DNA of 64,000 nt from assembly GCA_021234155.1 (NCBI GenBank), contig JAJEKV010000046.1, positions 9,553,012 to 9,617,011 on the forward strand, given 5' to 3'. The notes under the pieces were generated by a model. The model saw nothing but the letters and a program-made list of their open reading frames with translations, searched no databases and was not told the DNA's origin. Source of the DNA: Isoetes taiwanensis. Lineage: Eukaryota; Streptophyta; Lycopodiopsida; Isoetales; Isoetaceae. Shown piece after piece: positions 1-12,090 of this stretch (the first letter of the stretch is position 1; each line of letters begins with the position of its first letter). Position numbers and translations under genes: made by a program.

Positions 1-40
1 ATGAACCATAGTTTGTAGACCCGTTGATAGTACAAAAACT

Positions 41-42
<2 letters not shown>

Positions 43-96
<54 letters not shown>

Positions 97-108
97 TAAA
101 TATATATA
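43..108. repeat. (TA)n microsatellite
   Basis: Near-pure TA dinucleotide run preceded by CTTG. The same CTTG(TA)n left junction recurs at 8767 and 16356, where it marks the left edge of the Penelope-like pseudo-LTRs, so this tract may be another element junction. Confidence 0.95.
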
Positions 109-799
109 ACAGGTTGGAGACGGTTGCAACATAAGAGCTAGTTACGGCACTTGTGAAGCTCATACCGCTGTAGGAGATGTCAAGTACTCTCACAACACTG
201 GCTCAAAATACTAAGAGCTGTGTAGTCTCCTTTATTGCATACGCTCAAAGTACTAGAGCTATGTTTTATCTGGAGCTTTTTGCATAGCGCCCAGACTTTA
301 TTTAAGGCAGACTTTCCTTGGATATTTATGGTCACCTAGACATTGGCCATTACATGCACATCTTGGCTAGGGTCAACAAAATTGATGATAGTAATTGACG
401 GACTTGTCGAGGGTGGAATGCTCCTTGCCTTGCATCTTGCAATGAGTATGGCAAGAAAAATAGTTTGGAGACCTTGGCTATATGCTTAGGCTTTGTTAAA
501 CAAAATTGACAAAAACATGAAAAAATGGCTTAATGCCATACAAAATTAATAAGTATAATTTTGACATTTAAATTTTCATGTCAATCATGTAAATTGGTTT
601 AGGGCATGGAAGCCAAAGCATCACCGGGTTGCTACCAACCCGAGAAGATTCGGATATGGCAAACAAAGCTCCGGATCTCGGATTTTATGCTCATTGCTCA
701 TCTTTGATGAAGCTAGAAGATTCTATCACGAATCGATACAAAGCCACACAAAGAACACATATCAGGTGTGTCTTACATTCTATTGCCGTAAATCCTCTA
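109..799. other. AT-rich stretch without a recognisable gene
   Basis: Only short chance reading frames are present, for example 60 codons at 629-811. No domain, splice pattern or repeat was recognised. Confidence 0.5.
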
Positions 800-1912
800 G
801 TTATGGAGTAGGAAATCCCAGAAAGAAACTTTGAAGAATAAAGCTTCATAAGAAAGCTGCCAGATCACATTTAGGTCGGATTTCAGAAATCGTTTTCTGA
901 CATAGCTAATCTCGTCAAAACTTGACTGTTTTTCATGAAAAGATAGAGCGTACTGTGCCATTTCGAAACATATAATTAATAAAAAAGCAGAGCTACGTGC
1001 TAAGAGCTATGCCTGTTTTTGTAGGGGCTGTCATTTTATGGCAGCAAGTACTTATCTTCCATTTTTACAAGCTTAGACTTAAAATTTGATGGAGATGCAC
1101 CTAAGATGAAATATAGACTTAAGAAAGGGGCTTCTTTTGCTTCTATTCTCAAGGCGTTTGGTTGCTTATATCTCTTACTATCGTCGGGTTAACTAACAAA
1201 TCATGTAGCTTTACATATGATTTTCAATGCAAAGCGGTGCTAAGCTATGGGCTTGGAGCAAAAGCCAGCGTCTTTGGCACTCTTTATCAAGATTGAAACT
1301 ATCTTACAGATCTGATTTTAAGATCAATGGTAGTTCTTAAAATAATGATCTAATTTGAGAACTTGGAAACTACCCAAATAAGACGTAATGTAAATACATG
1401 CTGAAATAATGTTTCTTAAAATGCAAATGCATAACTGAGATAATTCATTGATAGGCTAAATTATTCTTGAACTAGTTATGTTCTACTTTGTATATCTCCG
1501 GGTTATGGAGTAGAAAATCCTAGAAAGAAACTTTGAAGCAAAAGTTTCATAATAAAAGCTGCAGATTTCATTAGGTCGGATTTCAGAAATCGTTTTCTGA
1601 CATAGCAAATCTCTTCAAAACTTGACTGTTTTTCCTTGAGAGGATAGAGCATATCATGCCGTTTCCGAAACATATAATTAATAAAAAAACAGAGTCTTGT
1701 GCTAAGAGTTATGGCAGTTTCTGTGCGGGCTGTTATTTCATGGCAGCAAATACTTATTCTTCATTTTGACATGCTTAGACTTAAAATTTCAGAGAGATGC
1801 ACCTAAGTCAAAATGTAGACTCAGAAAAGGAGCTTCTTTGCTTCTATTCTTGAGAAGTTTGGTTGCTTATATCTCTTGCTATTGTCATTTAGATAACAAA
1901 CTATGTAGCTCT
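800..1912. repeat. Direct duplication of a ~410 bp segment
   Basis: The segment at about 800-1213 is repeated at about 1502-1912 with roughly 85% identity by eye, offset 702 bp. Shared landmarks include GTTATGGAGTAG, GGTCGGATTTCAGAAATCG and AACTTGACTG. Neither copy has a convincing ORF; an 86-codon frame at 1766-2026 overlaps the second copy but not the equivalent part of the first. Divergence suggests an old duplication of unknown origin. Confidence 0.85.
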
Positions 1913-1979
1913 CCGTCTACTTTTTGGAGGCTATCGGTAATTTTGATTATACTATTATATTTTGAACTGCAATTTTTGG

Positions 1980-3288
1980 GATTTAAGAAAAATCTCAAGT
2001 TTAATTCCATTTCTCTTTCTTGTTAACGTTTACTCGGGGCAAAAGGATACAATTGGTGATCGTTGATAAACCGAGACCCAATGTACCTTTGGCCCTTGCA
2101 TCGATAAGGGATTCACGCTAACGTTTGCATGATTGGGCTGCAGTACGGGTTCTCTCCCTCAATTGTCTCTTTTTTTGCTACCAAGGTCGGCGTTAACATG
2201 GAAGGTTATGGAATTCTGAAAAAATGTAATGTATGCTATACGTTTTACAAGTTATTGTTTAAACTATACACTTTCAAGATAAGTCTACTTTTGCAATTTG
2301 CTCTCTACTTTGCACGTATGCTTTAGAATTTGTCTCAACTACTTTTCATTAAGGATGCATAGTTTTGGGGCTTGAGAAATCAGCCCCGACTAAATATCCC
2401 TAAATGTTAAGTGTTGAGATATGTAAGAATCGCTTTATGTGCAGTTTTTCATTAAGGACACATAGTTTTGGGGCTTGAGAAATCAGCCCTCTACTAGGTA
2501 GCTTTGAATGTGAAAATGTCTGACAACAGAGACAAGTATTGAGCTTATTTAGTATTCTTGTTGGACTCATTTGGTTTTAGGTAGTGCGAGGAATTTCTCT
2601 AGCTAGGTTAAGTGGCAAGTTAGGAGTATGGACAGATTAGACCCTAGGCAAAGGAGGGTCTAATCTAGCCAAGTCCATACTCCCAACTATGGTCACTTAA
2701 CCCAAGCTAGAGAAATTCCGTCCCGGCACCAGGTGCCCTAAACCAAATGAGTCCAACAAGAATACTTACTTTCACATTAGGGCTACCTAGTAGAGGGCTG
2801 ATTTCTCAAGCCCCAAAACTATGTGTCCTTAATGAAAACCGTTATAAGCAATTCTTAAGTAAAACTCAACAATTAACATTTAGGGATATTTAGTCGTAGT
2901 TTTCTCAAGCCCCAAAACTAAGCATCCTTAATGAAAAGTAGTTGAGACAAATTCTAAAGCATAATGCACAAAGTAGAGAGCAAATTGTAAAGTAGACTTA
3001 TCTTGGAAGTGTATAGTTTAAACATTAACTTGTAAATTATAGCATACGAGTTATTTTTTTCAGACTTCCATAACCTTCCATGTTAACGCCAACCCTGGTA
3101 GCAAAAACAGACAATTGGAGGAGAGAACCCACCGCAACCAATCATGCAAACGCTAGCGATAATCCGTGCACGATGTAAGGGCAAAAGGTACATTGGGTCT
3201 CTTATCACGACACCAATTGTATCCTTTGCCCTCGGAAAACATTAACAAAAAGAGAAATGGAATATAACTTGAGAGTTTTCAAATCAAA
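1980..3288. repeat. 1.3 kb near-perfect palindrome (foldback element)
   Basis: The left arm (about 1980-2648) reappears as its reverse complement in the right arm (about 2656-3288), centred near 2652. Paired landmarks: ATTCCATTTCTCTTT near 2009 with AAAGAGAAATGGAAT near 3250; AGGTTATGGAATTC near 2203 with its complement near 3070; TCATTTGGTTTTAGG near 2567 with its complement near 2740; AGATTAGACCCT with AGGGTCTAATCT at the centre. Each arm also holds two copies of the block GTTTTGGGGCTTGAGAAATC. It has no transposase. The shape fits a foldback or long-TIR element, and a transcript would form a ~600 bp hairpin. Confidence 0.9.
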
Positions 3289-5224
3289 CAGGTTAGCCAA
3301 CCATTAATCAAACTTATAAGTTATGCACTTTTTAAGTATAGACATGGTGCATGAAGCCCTGTAGTAAATTCTGGCTACAACTTAAGCCTAGAATCTCAAT
3401 AAAGAAAACACATATTGCTTATGCATCCCAAGATTGTATCACAAGTACAATTTTGGCATCACTAAATGAATGCATAAAGCACTAAGACACCTTGGATAGG
3501 CTCATAAGAGGCCCGGGCATATAGCAAAAGCCTTCATACCCGGCAATGCTAGTTCAAAGCGAGAACCTTCTCTAATTTGTACTTGCTATGTAAAATTCGG
3601 ATAATCATGCCTGGAATTGAAAAGCAATGGATTTCATTTCATATCTTTTCAAATACAAAGTATATGAATCCAAAAATACCATAAAAATGAACTTCGGATG
3701 TAGGCGAGCATTAATATATTTCCATGTCTATGAGCCAAAAGAATGACTCTCACGTCATGAGTAAATCAAATCTATGATTAATGTATAAAATTTTGAAAAC
3801 CCGAAAGTATTAGCTCGTTTCCCATCCTTTAGTAAATACTCTAGCTTCGATTTTTCCATTTCCTTAAGCTAGGCGTCTCATTTGTAGTTTCCATCTTGGC
3901 ATCAAATCGACTTGCCTTCATATCGGGGATCTAAACTTAGTAGCAAGGCTTTTGGTAACAGTAAAACCCACCATTGGACATGGCGGTTACATTGTTATGC
4001 TAGTTCCGTGTCATCTTTGAATAGCCACAATAATCACGATAAGAAACAAAGAATAATAATGATGATAAAGGCAAACAAATGTTTTGGTACTCTGCCATTG
4101 CTTATCAAATAGTACGAGAATAGACAATACCTCATGGCATATCCAAGTTGCCATTCTAACAAATTCGGCCTGCCTAATGTTGGCAGTGGCAAAGAATATG
4201 AACCAATGTTCTTACATCCATCAATTTGTAACAGAGCAAGAAGTCTAAGTATAGATCCAGCATTTTATCCCGTTGCAAGGCTGATCCGATCTGAGGGCAT
4301 AAAGATACCAAGCTGGTTTTGAAAGCTAGGTAGATCCGTGATGCTAAAATCATTTGGGCGGCCACATCAGAGCAAATCCGAACATCCCACAGTAATCCGG
4401 CCATTTTTGCATGAGAATTTGGTTTTCTACCAAATAGTATGCAAGCAGATGCGAATCCAGATACATAATGCCAGTTTCGGCCTCCCTGAATATAGATCCG
4501 TGTAGCTAACCGTCATGCAAACGGCCAAATAGCCGCTTGGCCTCAGGCCAAGACCTAAATCGATCTGTCTCAGCCTTTTTAGGGCGGCCATTTAGGCGCT
4601 AGTGTCATTGCCACAGTAACAGGAATATATGAAACCCTAAATCGATTTATGCACAAGACCTTTACAATATCCAAAGGTAATTTGGCATATGTATACCGCA
4701 CCATTCAAATATCATTGTGATTCTAAACATGCAAAAAGCAAGAAGTAATGCTTTTAAAAGGATTGGCACCTTACCATATGCAAAAGTTGCCAAAATACTC
4801 AGTATAGTGTTGTAGTCACCATATAGTTTTTAACGAGGCAACAACATGGCATTTTACATAACTAGCCTTTGTGAAGACCAAATAGGCAGTCAATTTTAGA
4901 CCTTTGCCCAATTATGCCAAGGGTCAACCTACTCATCATGACTAGTATGATGGCGCCATCAAATGCATGACCAAGCCATAGGAACCATGTAGCAACATGA
5001 TGTGAAAATTCAAAAATACCATACTACCTGATGGTGCCATAGTATTTTAGGCAACCCAATCTAATGCTGGGGGAGGTTCCCACCCATGCACATTAGTACC
5101 CGTGGTGCCATTGTATTTAGGCAACCATAGCATTAAACCATATACGGCTCTAGTATTTTGAGCATGTATTTAAAGGATAAGCTACATGGGTAGTATTTTG
5201 AGCATGTGTTTCCGGTAGATCTAT
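3289..5224. other. Unannotated AT-rich stretch
   Basis: Only reading frames under 80 codons are found, with no recognisable domain, tRNA or repeat boundary. Confidence 0.5.
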
Positions 5225-5375
<151 letters not shown>

Positions 5376-6425
5376 CAAAAGGCTGGCATAGGCACAATGT
5401 AACACTAGAGATGTATTTTCTTAGTTGAGCACCTTATGGTGAAGGTGACAAAGGTGAATTTGAGCACCTTATTGTTAAAGCCACATCTTGATTGTGATGC
5501 AACTACTTGTTGTAAAGAATACACATTGGGTGTAGAGCATTCCCTGTTCTTGGACAGTATCACAGATATCCATAACTAGACTTGCAGGTTGGTAGATAAC
5601 CTTGGAGTTCTATAGTTATACGCATATGGGCATAGCACCGTATCCCCCTCTAGGGGTCAACATTTTTAGCCATAGTAGGATATCACAAATGAACTTTTTT
5701 ATTCTAACAATGATTGGAAAACGACATCAGGCAGGTGACTAGACATTTAAGATTTATATCCTAGTAGATTTCTTTCCCAAATGGCATTTTATATGGCCAT
5801 ATGGTTCATGTGGCAGTTTAAGCCCTTACAAAGTTGGGAACGGTCAACAATATTTGTAAATTAATGCTCCAACCTATGGAAAAATATCCTTGATGGTGAA
5901 TATTCTTTAGGTGTGTGAACTTCTAGTTACAGAAAAATGCATTGCTTCATTATGGTAACAATATGATTTCATATGGGGGCATACACTCGTGACTATTGAA
6001 TAATTGCATTGGGCTTTGGTATTCCATAAATGCACCCTTGACTTTGAATGTACCTTTTGGTCCACATATAGAGGGTAAGGACAAACATTTGCTTGTAGTA
6101 TTGTAGTTTCTACTTTATAGATTTTATTGGTGACCATTGTACGTGTTACATGGTAAAGTTAGCATTTAATGGCCCATGCAAAGGCCTACGAAAAGACAAG
6201 GGTAATTTAATGGCTTTTCTTAGGGTTCTTGAACTTCACTTCATGGATACGAAGGATACGAAATCGGCCACTGCAACAGCTAAGGCTAAGTCCACATCTT
6301 AAGGGGGAACGACATCTTACTGGTACATATGGTATACTGTGGCGCCGTTTGGCGCCGTTTGGATAATAGTACTGACAGGTAATTTAAATCTCCATTTGCT
6401 TTGAAATTAAGATTAAATCTCCCTC
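5376..6425. other. Unannotated stretch
   Basis: No convincing gene. It starts with the TTCAA junction motif but shows no clear match to the pseudo-LTRs at 8767 or 19590. A short direct repeat of TGGCGCCGTT lies near 6340-6361. Confidence 0.45.
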
Positions 6426-6822
6426 AGATCTACTCTATATATGTTCTTATGTTTGTCGCGCTTATCCGGTCGTCCGTTCGAGATCCGACGGCTCACGTGG
6501 GTTTGGGACGTATCCTACGGCCCACATGGCCTGGGAGTTTACATATAATATGTGTACAGCGGTGCTACGGTCCGATTGATCGATCGACCGTCGGTCCAAG
6601 ATCGGACGGGCTCCGCGTTGCTTTAGATATATCCTACACGATCCTACGGTCTAGATTGATCATAATCCTTGGTCCAAGATCCTACGGCTCACATTGCATG
6701 CTCGGGCCTTGGTATGTTCAACGAATTTTAAGGAATGGCTTTTAAATTTTTTTATGTTATTGGGGGAATTCGAACCCTAATCATTAACCCCCCAGCCCCC
6801 CTTTCTAACCACTAGACCAAGC
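6426..6822 (-). mobile_element. tRNA-derived SINE-like element, copy 1
   Basis: On the minus strand the head (6822 down to about 6757) has an A-box-like GGTCTAGTGG and a B-box GGGTTCGAATTCC (complement of 6765-6777), spaced as in a tRNA gene and preceding a T-stem-like CCCCC. The body to about 6426 contains repeated GATCCTACGG motifs. RNA polymerase III promoter boxes in this arrangement are typical of tRNA-derived SINEs. No poly-A or target duplication was identified, so it could also be a tRNA pseudogene inside a larger repeat. Confidence 0.6.
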
Positions 6823-7548
6823 ATTAATTCTATGAATAATTTCTGTTTCAAATATACTTAAGGGTAATGTCTTAATTACGATAAAATAGAATATAACATT
6901 CTAGATAACTCTAGGATATAGGGGAATCTTCGGGAATGTAAGGAAATAGGGAAATACTTCCAGAAAGTTCTAGGATGTTTTGAAAGTTTCAGAATGTTCC
7001 AGAAAGTTTTAGAATGTTCTAGAAATTTCTAGAATGAAAGGAATCTAGGGAATTAAAAGGGAATCTAAGGAAATCTCATAAATTGTAAGGGAATCTAGGA
7101 AGATATTTACAAGCCTAAAGGAATCTCTTAAAATCTAGTTGAATCTAAGGGAATTTTCATAATATCTAAGAAAATCTAAGAAAATCTTGATGAAACCTTA
7201 GACTTTTTTTAAGATTTTGCAAAGAGCCACAATAGAATGTTCTAAAATGTTTCATAATAAAGGTGTACAATATAAATCTTGAAAAAAAAATTGTTCTAGA
7301 TGCTCAGGTAAGCGCCTCAGTCTAAAAATAAAAAGTGTTTTAGAAATGTTGCACAGATCCAAAATAGATTATTTTGGAAGGTTCTAAATGCTTATGGGTA
7401 AGCATCTCAATCAAAATAGAAAATTCTAAGAGAATCTAGGGGAATTTTCATGAATGCTAAATATAGTACATAGAATATTGAAGAATATAGAGCAATCAAA
7501 AGAGAATCTCAGTAGAATCATTGGTTACCTAGAGCACGACAAGGCCTT
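6823..7548. repeat. Degenerate GAATCT/TTCTAGAA low-complexity block
   Basis: Built of short degenerate units such as GGAATCTAAGG, GAAAATCT and TTCCAGAAAGTTCTAG. No coding potential. It recurs as 7972-8720. Confidence 0.8.
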
Positions 7549-7550
7549 AT

Positions 7551-7971
7551 CTACTCTATATATGTTCTTATGTTTGTCGCGCTTATCCGACCGTCGGTTC
7601 GAGATCAGATCCTGACTCCACGGCTTTGGGACGTATCCCTACGGCCCAGATGGCTGGGAGTTTATATATAATTCGATAGAGGCCATCCCACGGTCCGAGT
7701 TGATTTGATCCACGATCGTCGGTCCGAGATCCCACTGACTCCACGTTGCTTTGGGACACATCCTACGGTGTACATGACTTTGGGAATTATATGTAATAGA
7801 TCCTACGGTTCATGTTGTGTGAGATCTCGACCCTTGATCGAGTCCAAGATCCTACGGCCCAAGTTGAATGCTCATCCCTTAGGAAAAAGCTTTTAAAATT
7901 TTTATGTTGTGTGGGGGATTCGAACCCTGACCATTAACCCCCCAACCCCCCATTCTAACCACTACACCAAG
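7551..7971 (-). mobile_element. tRNA-derived SINE-like element, copy 2
   Basis: Second copy, carried by the tandem duplication. Its minus-strand head has GGTGTAGTGG and a canonical B-box GGGTTCGAATCC (within the complement of 7913-7927), a better pol III promoter than copy 1. The body again ends near the CTACTCTATATATG landmark. Confidence 0.6.
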
Positions 7972-8092
7972 CATTAATTCTATGAACAATTTATGTTTTA
8001 AATATACTTAAGGGTAATGTTCCCATTAAGATAAAATAGACCATAACATTCTAGCTAGTTCAAGAAGGTCCTAGAATGTTACGCAAAAAAAC

Positions 8093-8130
8093 TCTAGAAA
8101 GTTCTAGAATCTTCTAGAAAGTTCTAGAAC
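8093..8130. promoter_or_regulatory. Heat-shock-element-like array
   Basis: Inside the second low-complexity block (7972-8720), consecutive alternating GAA and TTC pentamers follow the nGAAnnTTCn rule for about seven units (CTAGAAAGTTCTAGAATC and on). Plant heat-shock factors bind such arrays. Here it may simply reflect the repeat consensus TTCTAGAA; no gene start lies close by. Confidence 0.35.
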
Positions 8131-8770
8131 ATAAGAGAATCTAGATCTAAGAAAATTCTTCCAGAAAGTTCCAAATTGTTCTAATAAGTTTTAGAATGTT
8201 CTAGAATGTAGGGGAATCTACGGGAATGTAAGGAAATATAGGGAAATACTTCCAGAAAGTTCTAGAATATATTGAAGGTCTTAGAATGTTCTAAAAAGTT
8301 ATAGAATGTAAAGGAATCCAAAAGAATTTAATAGAATGTAAGAAAATCTTATAAAATGTAAGAGAATCTAGGAAAATATTTACAAGCCTAAGGGAATCTC
8401 TTAAAATCTGGGGGATCTAAAGGAATCTTCATAAAATCTAAGGGAATCTAAGAAAATGTTGATGAAATCTTAGAGTATCTAAGGGAATCTTTATAGAATC
8501 TCTTTGAATCTCATGTAATGTAAGGGAACCTAGGGCAATATCATAAAATCTAAATGAATCTAAGGGGATCTTCATAGAATCTTGGAGAATCTAGGGAAAT
8601 CTAATAGAATCTAGAGGGAATCTTATAAAATTTAGAGAAATGCTCACGAACCCTCTAAGAGAACCTTGGTAGATTCTTAGAGAATCTATCAAGAGATTCT
8701 TTTACAAGAACTTGCACGTAGGAACATGCTAAAACTCGAACATGCACCGTAGGACGCATTAAATTTCTTG

Positions 8771-8800
8771 TATATATATAAATATATATATATATATATT
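8771..8800. repeat. (TA)n tract opening the left pseudo-LTR
   Basis: CTTG, TA repeats with one AA interruption, then TTCAAACGC. Identical in layout to 16360-16392. Confidence 0.9.
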
Positions 8801-10297
8801 CAAACGCTCTTTGCCCAGATCAAAGATCTCCAGCACACGAAGAATGCAAAAAGCAATGGTTGAGTCAGGTACGGAAAAGTCCTCCATAAGAATTATTTTT
8901 TCAAGGTTTTATAAGATTAAGCTACAAGGATCCATGGCACATGTTCTGATCTAACTATTAGACTGATGTAAAATTAAGCTACAAAGATCCCTAGCACATG
9001 AAGGAGACAAAAGAATTAGTAGAAGAAGGTATGGTAAGGTGGTCTTTAAGTTTTGCTGTTTCAGGGTATCGAAGATTTAAGTTATAAAAATCAACAGTAC
9101 GCGCTCTGTTCTAACCAATAGTATAAGCAGAGATATGGTAAAAGCTTAATGCAATATTTCTATTGATAAGGCTGCCAGGTTGTGGCAACAAGCTTTGACA
9201 ATACCAGGTACAACAAGAGTAGGGAGTAATGATGCCCCTGGCATACTACAAGGGTGTATCTAGAATGGCCAGACGTTATCCAGCTCAGCAAAATGGCCAA
9301 GTTTCAACATACAATCTGTATCAGAGGTAAGTGCGTATCTTCAAACATAGGATGTAGCTTTTAGAAATAAGTCTTGTTAAGATTTCACCATGGGGACATG
9401 AGAAACCTTTTTTCTCAAGTAATGACATATGGGGGGCAGGATTTAGAATGTAAAGAAGACCTATCATATAAACTAAATTGGAACTCCAAAGAGGTACTGA
9501 TCAATGGTCTCCAGCACACGAGGAATGCAATAGAAATTGGAAGTGGAGGCACAACAAAGAGACCTTTTAAGAATCGTTGTTTCAAGGGTTTTCGGCTTAA
9601 GGTACAAGGATCGAGACTACACGCTCTGGGCCTTATGAAATACACATACAGGAAAGGTGGCCAAAAGTGAGACGGCAATACCAGTTCTTCCAAAAAAGAG
9701 AAATGGGGATGCAACACATTGCATAATCCGGTACACATATACATGGTCTAGCTTGACATAAAAGCCAAAAGCCGGACCCCTTTTGTATGAGGTAAGTGCT
9801 TGTCTTCAAACATATTGTGTTACGTAAGGCAAAAAAATGTGACCATGGGTGCACGAGATTAGTCTCTTTAGTTTGGCAAAAGAATTGTTTAAGCCTAGGG
9901 GGTCTAAACGTATTTGGTCGGATTAGCCCCTTTGGGTTAACATTTGCAGAAAACAATTTAGCATGGAAAATCCTTCTACGACAGCCTGGTTTTAGGGCAT
10001 CTGTAAAACCATCATCGAAGGAACACGACGATCCGTAAAGATTCCAGCATTAAGATGTATCATGACGGAAGGGATGGACGGATTTGTAGCCAGCAAGGAG
10101 CGCAGCACGGAGATGTGTTAGAGGTCGCGGTCTGTAAGAGGTATGAAAAGATATTTTTGGCTTTCCATAAAAGAAAAACAGAGAAACAAAATGTTTATCT
10201 ATCTGGCATCAAAGATCCGACGTAGGGCAGATTTAAAGGGATAAAAACCCTCAGACAAACTAAGTAGATGTTCTTTACGACAGCCTCCTCAAGGACA

Positions 10298-10645
10298 TGG
10301 GCAAGACGTAAGGCTTTTTAATAAGGGCATGACCAGGGCAAAGCTCTTGGATCTCATAGATAGGGCTGGGCTAGATCTTAAGCTCCTTTGCAAAATGGAT
10401 AGAACTGAGAACGTGGCACAACCTAGCAAAGCTTTCCTGGAGAAAATAGTGGAGAAATACCAGCTGGATAAGGCACCAAGCAATGCTGAATCAGTCAAGA
10501 AGTTTTTCTCAAGCACATTGGAAGGCAGTAGCATGGAGCCAAAGATGTAAAAATTACAAGCATAGCAGATGATTCTGATAATGAGGAGCAGAACGCAAAT
10601 AATGTGGAGGAACCAGATGAGAATGAACCAATTCGGCTCAATCAG
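10298..10645 (+). CDS. ORF1 exon 1 in the left pseudo-LTR (frameshifted copy)
   Basis: Matches the better-preserved copy at 17889-18239, but local differences create an early stop after the start at 10298 and a frameshift near 10535; only 10329-10550 stays open. The exon would end at Leu-Asn-Gln followed by GT at 10646-10647, giving a phase-0 donor CAG|GTT. A frame-compatible acceptor lies at 12090/12091, so I infer splicing across the pseudo-LTR/internal junction. The product is acidic toward its C-terminus, with an N-terminal pair of short helical units (LLDLIDRAGLDL, then FLEKIVEKYQLD) loosely like SAP or Rho-N helix pairs. Function unknown; DNA or RNA binding is a guess. Confidence 0.5.
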
Positions 10646-10742
10646 GTTCAGCAGATTATCTGCTGCTCTAACCTTTTATTTACATGAACTTATGAAATTT
10701 CTGATCAAGATTTAAAGGGTATTTGGTGAAGGGTGATAAACC

Positions 10743-10835
10743 GAGTAGGACAACAGCTTACCTGTCATTGCTTGCATGGTTACCTTGTCTAAAGCTAACT
10801 TGTGCATGTTTCAATGCAGGTAACCTGTCTTACTC
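10743..10835 (+). other. Conserved hairpin in the left pseudo-LTR
   Basis: Left arm 10743-10770 (GAGTAGGACA..CTTACCTG..CATTG) pairs with right arm 10812-10835 (CAATG CAGG TAA..TGTCTTACTC). The core GCTTACCTG/CAGGTAACC is shared with the diverged element at 21251-21340 while the basal stem sequence differs but still pairs. The upstream motif TGATAAACCGAG is also shared. It lies about 100 nt after the inferred splice donor. Confidence 0.65.
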
Positions 10836-12090
10836 CTCCAGATGTTCTTTATGGAGTTTGTGACTGTGGTACATAAGACAGAAGAGTGATTAAAGCGGAT
10901 GATATGGACACGGAATACTGCATGTGTATTTCTCAAATTTTTCTTATGTTTTTCAATACATCAAGGTAAACAATAATAGTAGTCCTGTTTCGAATTTGCT
11001 GGAAGATCTGATAAATTTTGAAACAAATGGTGCATGAACGAGGTAATAAGGTTGATAAAATGTTTGTGGATATGCCTAATGCATCCAAAAACTGGAAATA
11101 TGAACATATTCGTCTAATAGTATTACTCTGCTGTTCTTTCTTGTATGCTTGAATCATTCAGAAATGTTATCTGGTCATATTCCTGCAATATAGGCAATCT
11201 GCTATGATATTATGTGATGGCCAGATCCCATCCCTTTACTGGTCACAGAAATAGCTGGTCAAATGAAATCGGCGGTGTGATCCTCTTCATAAACACACCT
11301 TGTAATTTAAAGCCTAAAGAGTCTGTCTAGATAAAATATGCTTGGGCTACAAAACAAGTGTAGGAAAATAGAATAATATGATAGATTGAGCTTGGAGGTC
11401 TAGTAGGCAGGATTCTTTCTTCCGTATTTATGAAATATAGGCATGTGATGCATTTACTGATTTAAATGCAAGAATGTGAGCATAATACAAATAGAAATGG
11501 TACTAAGTAATCAGTCTGCTCTAGGAACAGATTAAAGAAATAAGATAACTAGAATTCGTAATCATGCTCATAAGAAAAATAACATTTCTGCTAGGACACA
11601 AAAACTATGGGAATATTAAATAAAATGAGGGCTAAAAACTCATTTAATATAAGAATAGTTTTAAAGAGATGGGAGTCTCAAGAAAAACATGCCTTAAGGC
11701 AAGAGAAATAAGAGTAACGGAGAGGAACTTAAGATTCCTCTGGCCTGTGAGGCCAGGGACTGATAAGTTCTAGAACATCATGGGATGGTGTAATAGGACA
11801 TCCGGATTAGATTTTGGAATCGAAACGGAAAGGGATGTATTCTGTGACTTCAGGGCACTAGTTAAACTAGTGTGGATCTTAAGTCTCCTCTCCTTACTTG
11901 TGTAGATGATAATCTGGAATCTGACCCTGTTTTTCAGTTCTGTTACAGTGGTCTTTTTATGAAGAAATTAGTGTTGTGACTTGCTTGTTCAGAATTTAAA
12001 GCTTTTTTCTTGACTGATGGAAGCTTCTTGGGTGGAACTTGATCCTATTTCTAAATTTCTCAAAGAGACTAACTTGATTCTGAAATATAG

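Larger units (their letters stand above)
6426..8720. repeat. ~1.1 kb tandem segmental duplication
   Basis: The block starting at 6426 (landmark CTACTCTATATATGTTC) is repeated from about 7551. Both units hold a SINE-like tRNA-derived block followed by GAATCT-rich low-complexity DNA. Similarity extends through the tRNA-like head into the flank (GCATTAATTCTATGAA at 6822 and 7971), so the whole segment was duplicated rather than the SINE inserting twice. Confidence 0.8.
8767..11836 (+). repeat. Left pseudo-LTR of the Penelope-like element
   Basis: 3.07 kb copy matching 16356-19432. It holds an internal duplication (GAGGTAAGTG..CTTCAAACATA at 9325 and 9788), ORF1 exon 1 (about 10298-10645) and a hairpin at 10743-10835. 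Similarity to the right copy stops after AAAGGGAT at 11836. Local mismatch clusters versus the right copy sit largely at CAG/CTG sites. Confidence 0.9.

Noticed and set aside
6765-6822. Functional tRNA gene
   Set aside because: A and B boxes are present, but the intervening G/C-run cannot form a normal anticodon arm and the acceptor ends do not pair.
10743-10835. Standard hammerhead ribozyme
   Set aside because: No CUGANGA plus GAAA core arranged around the stems; kept only as an unassigned hairpin.
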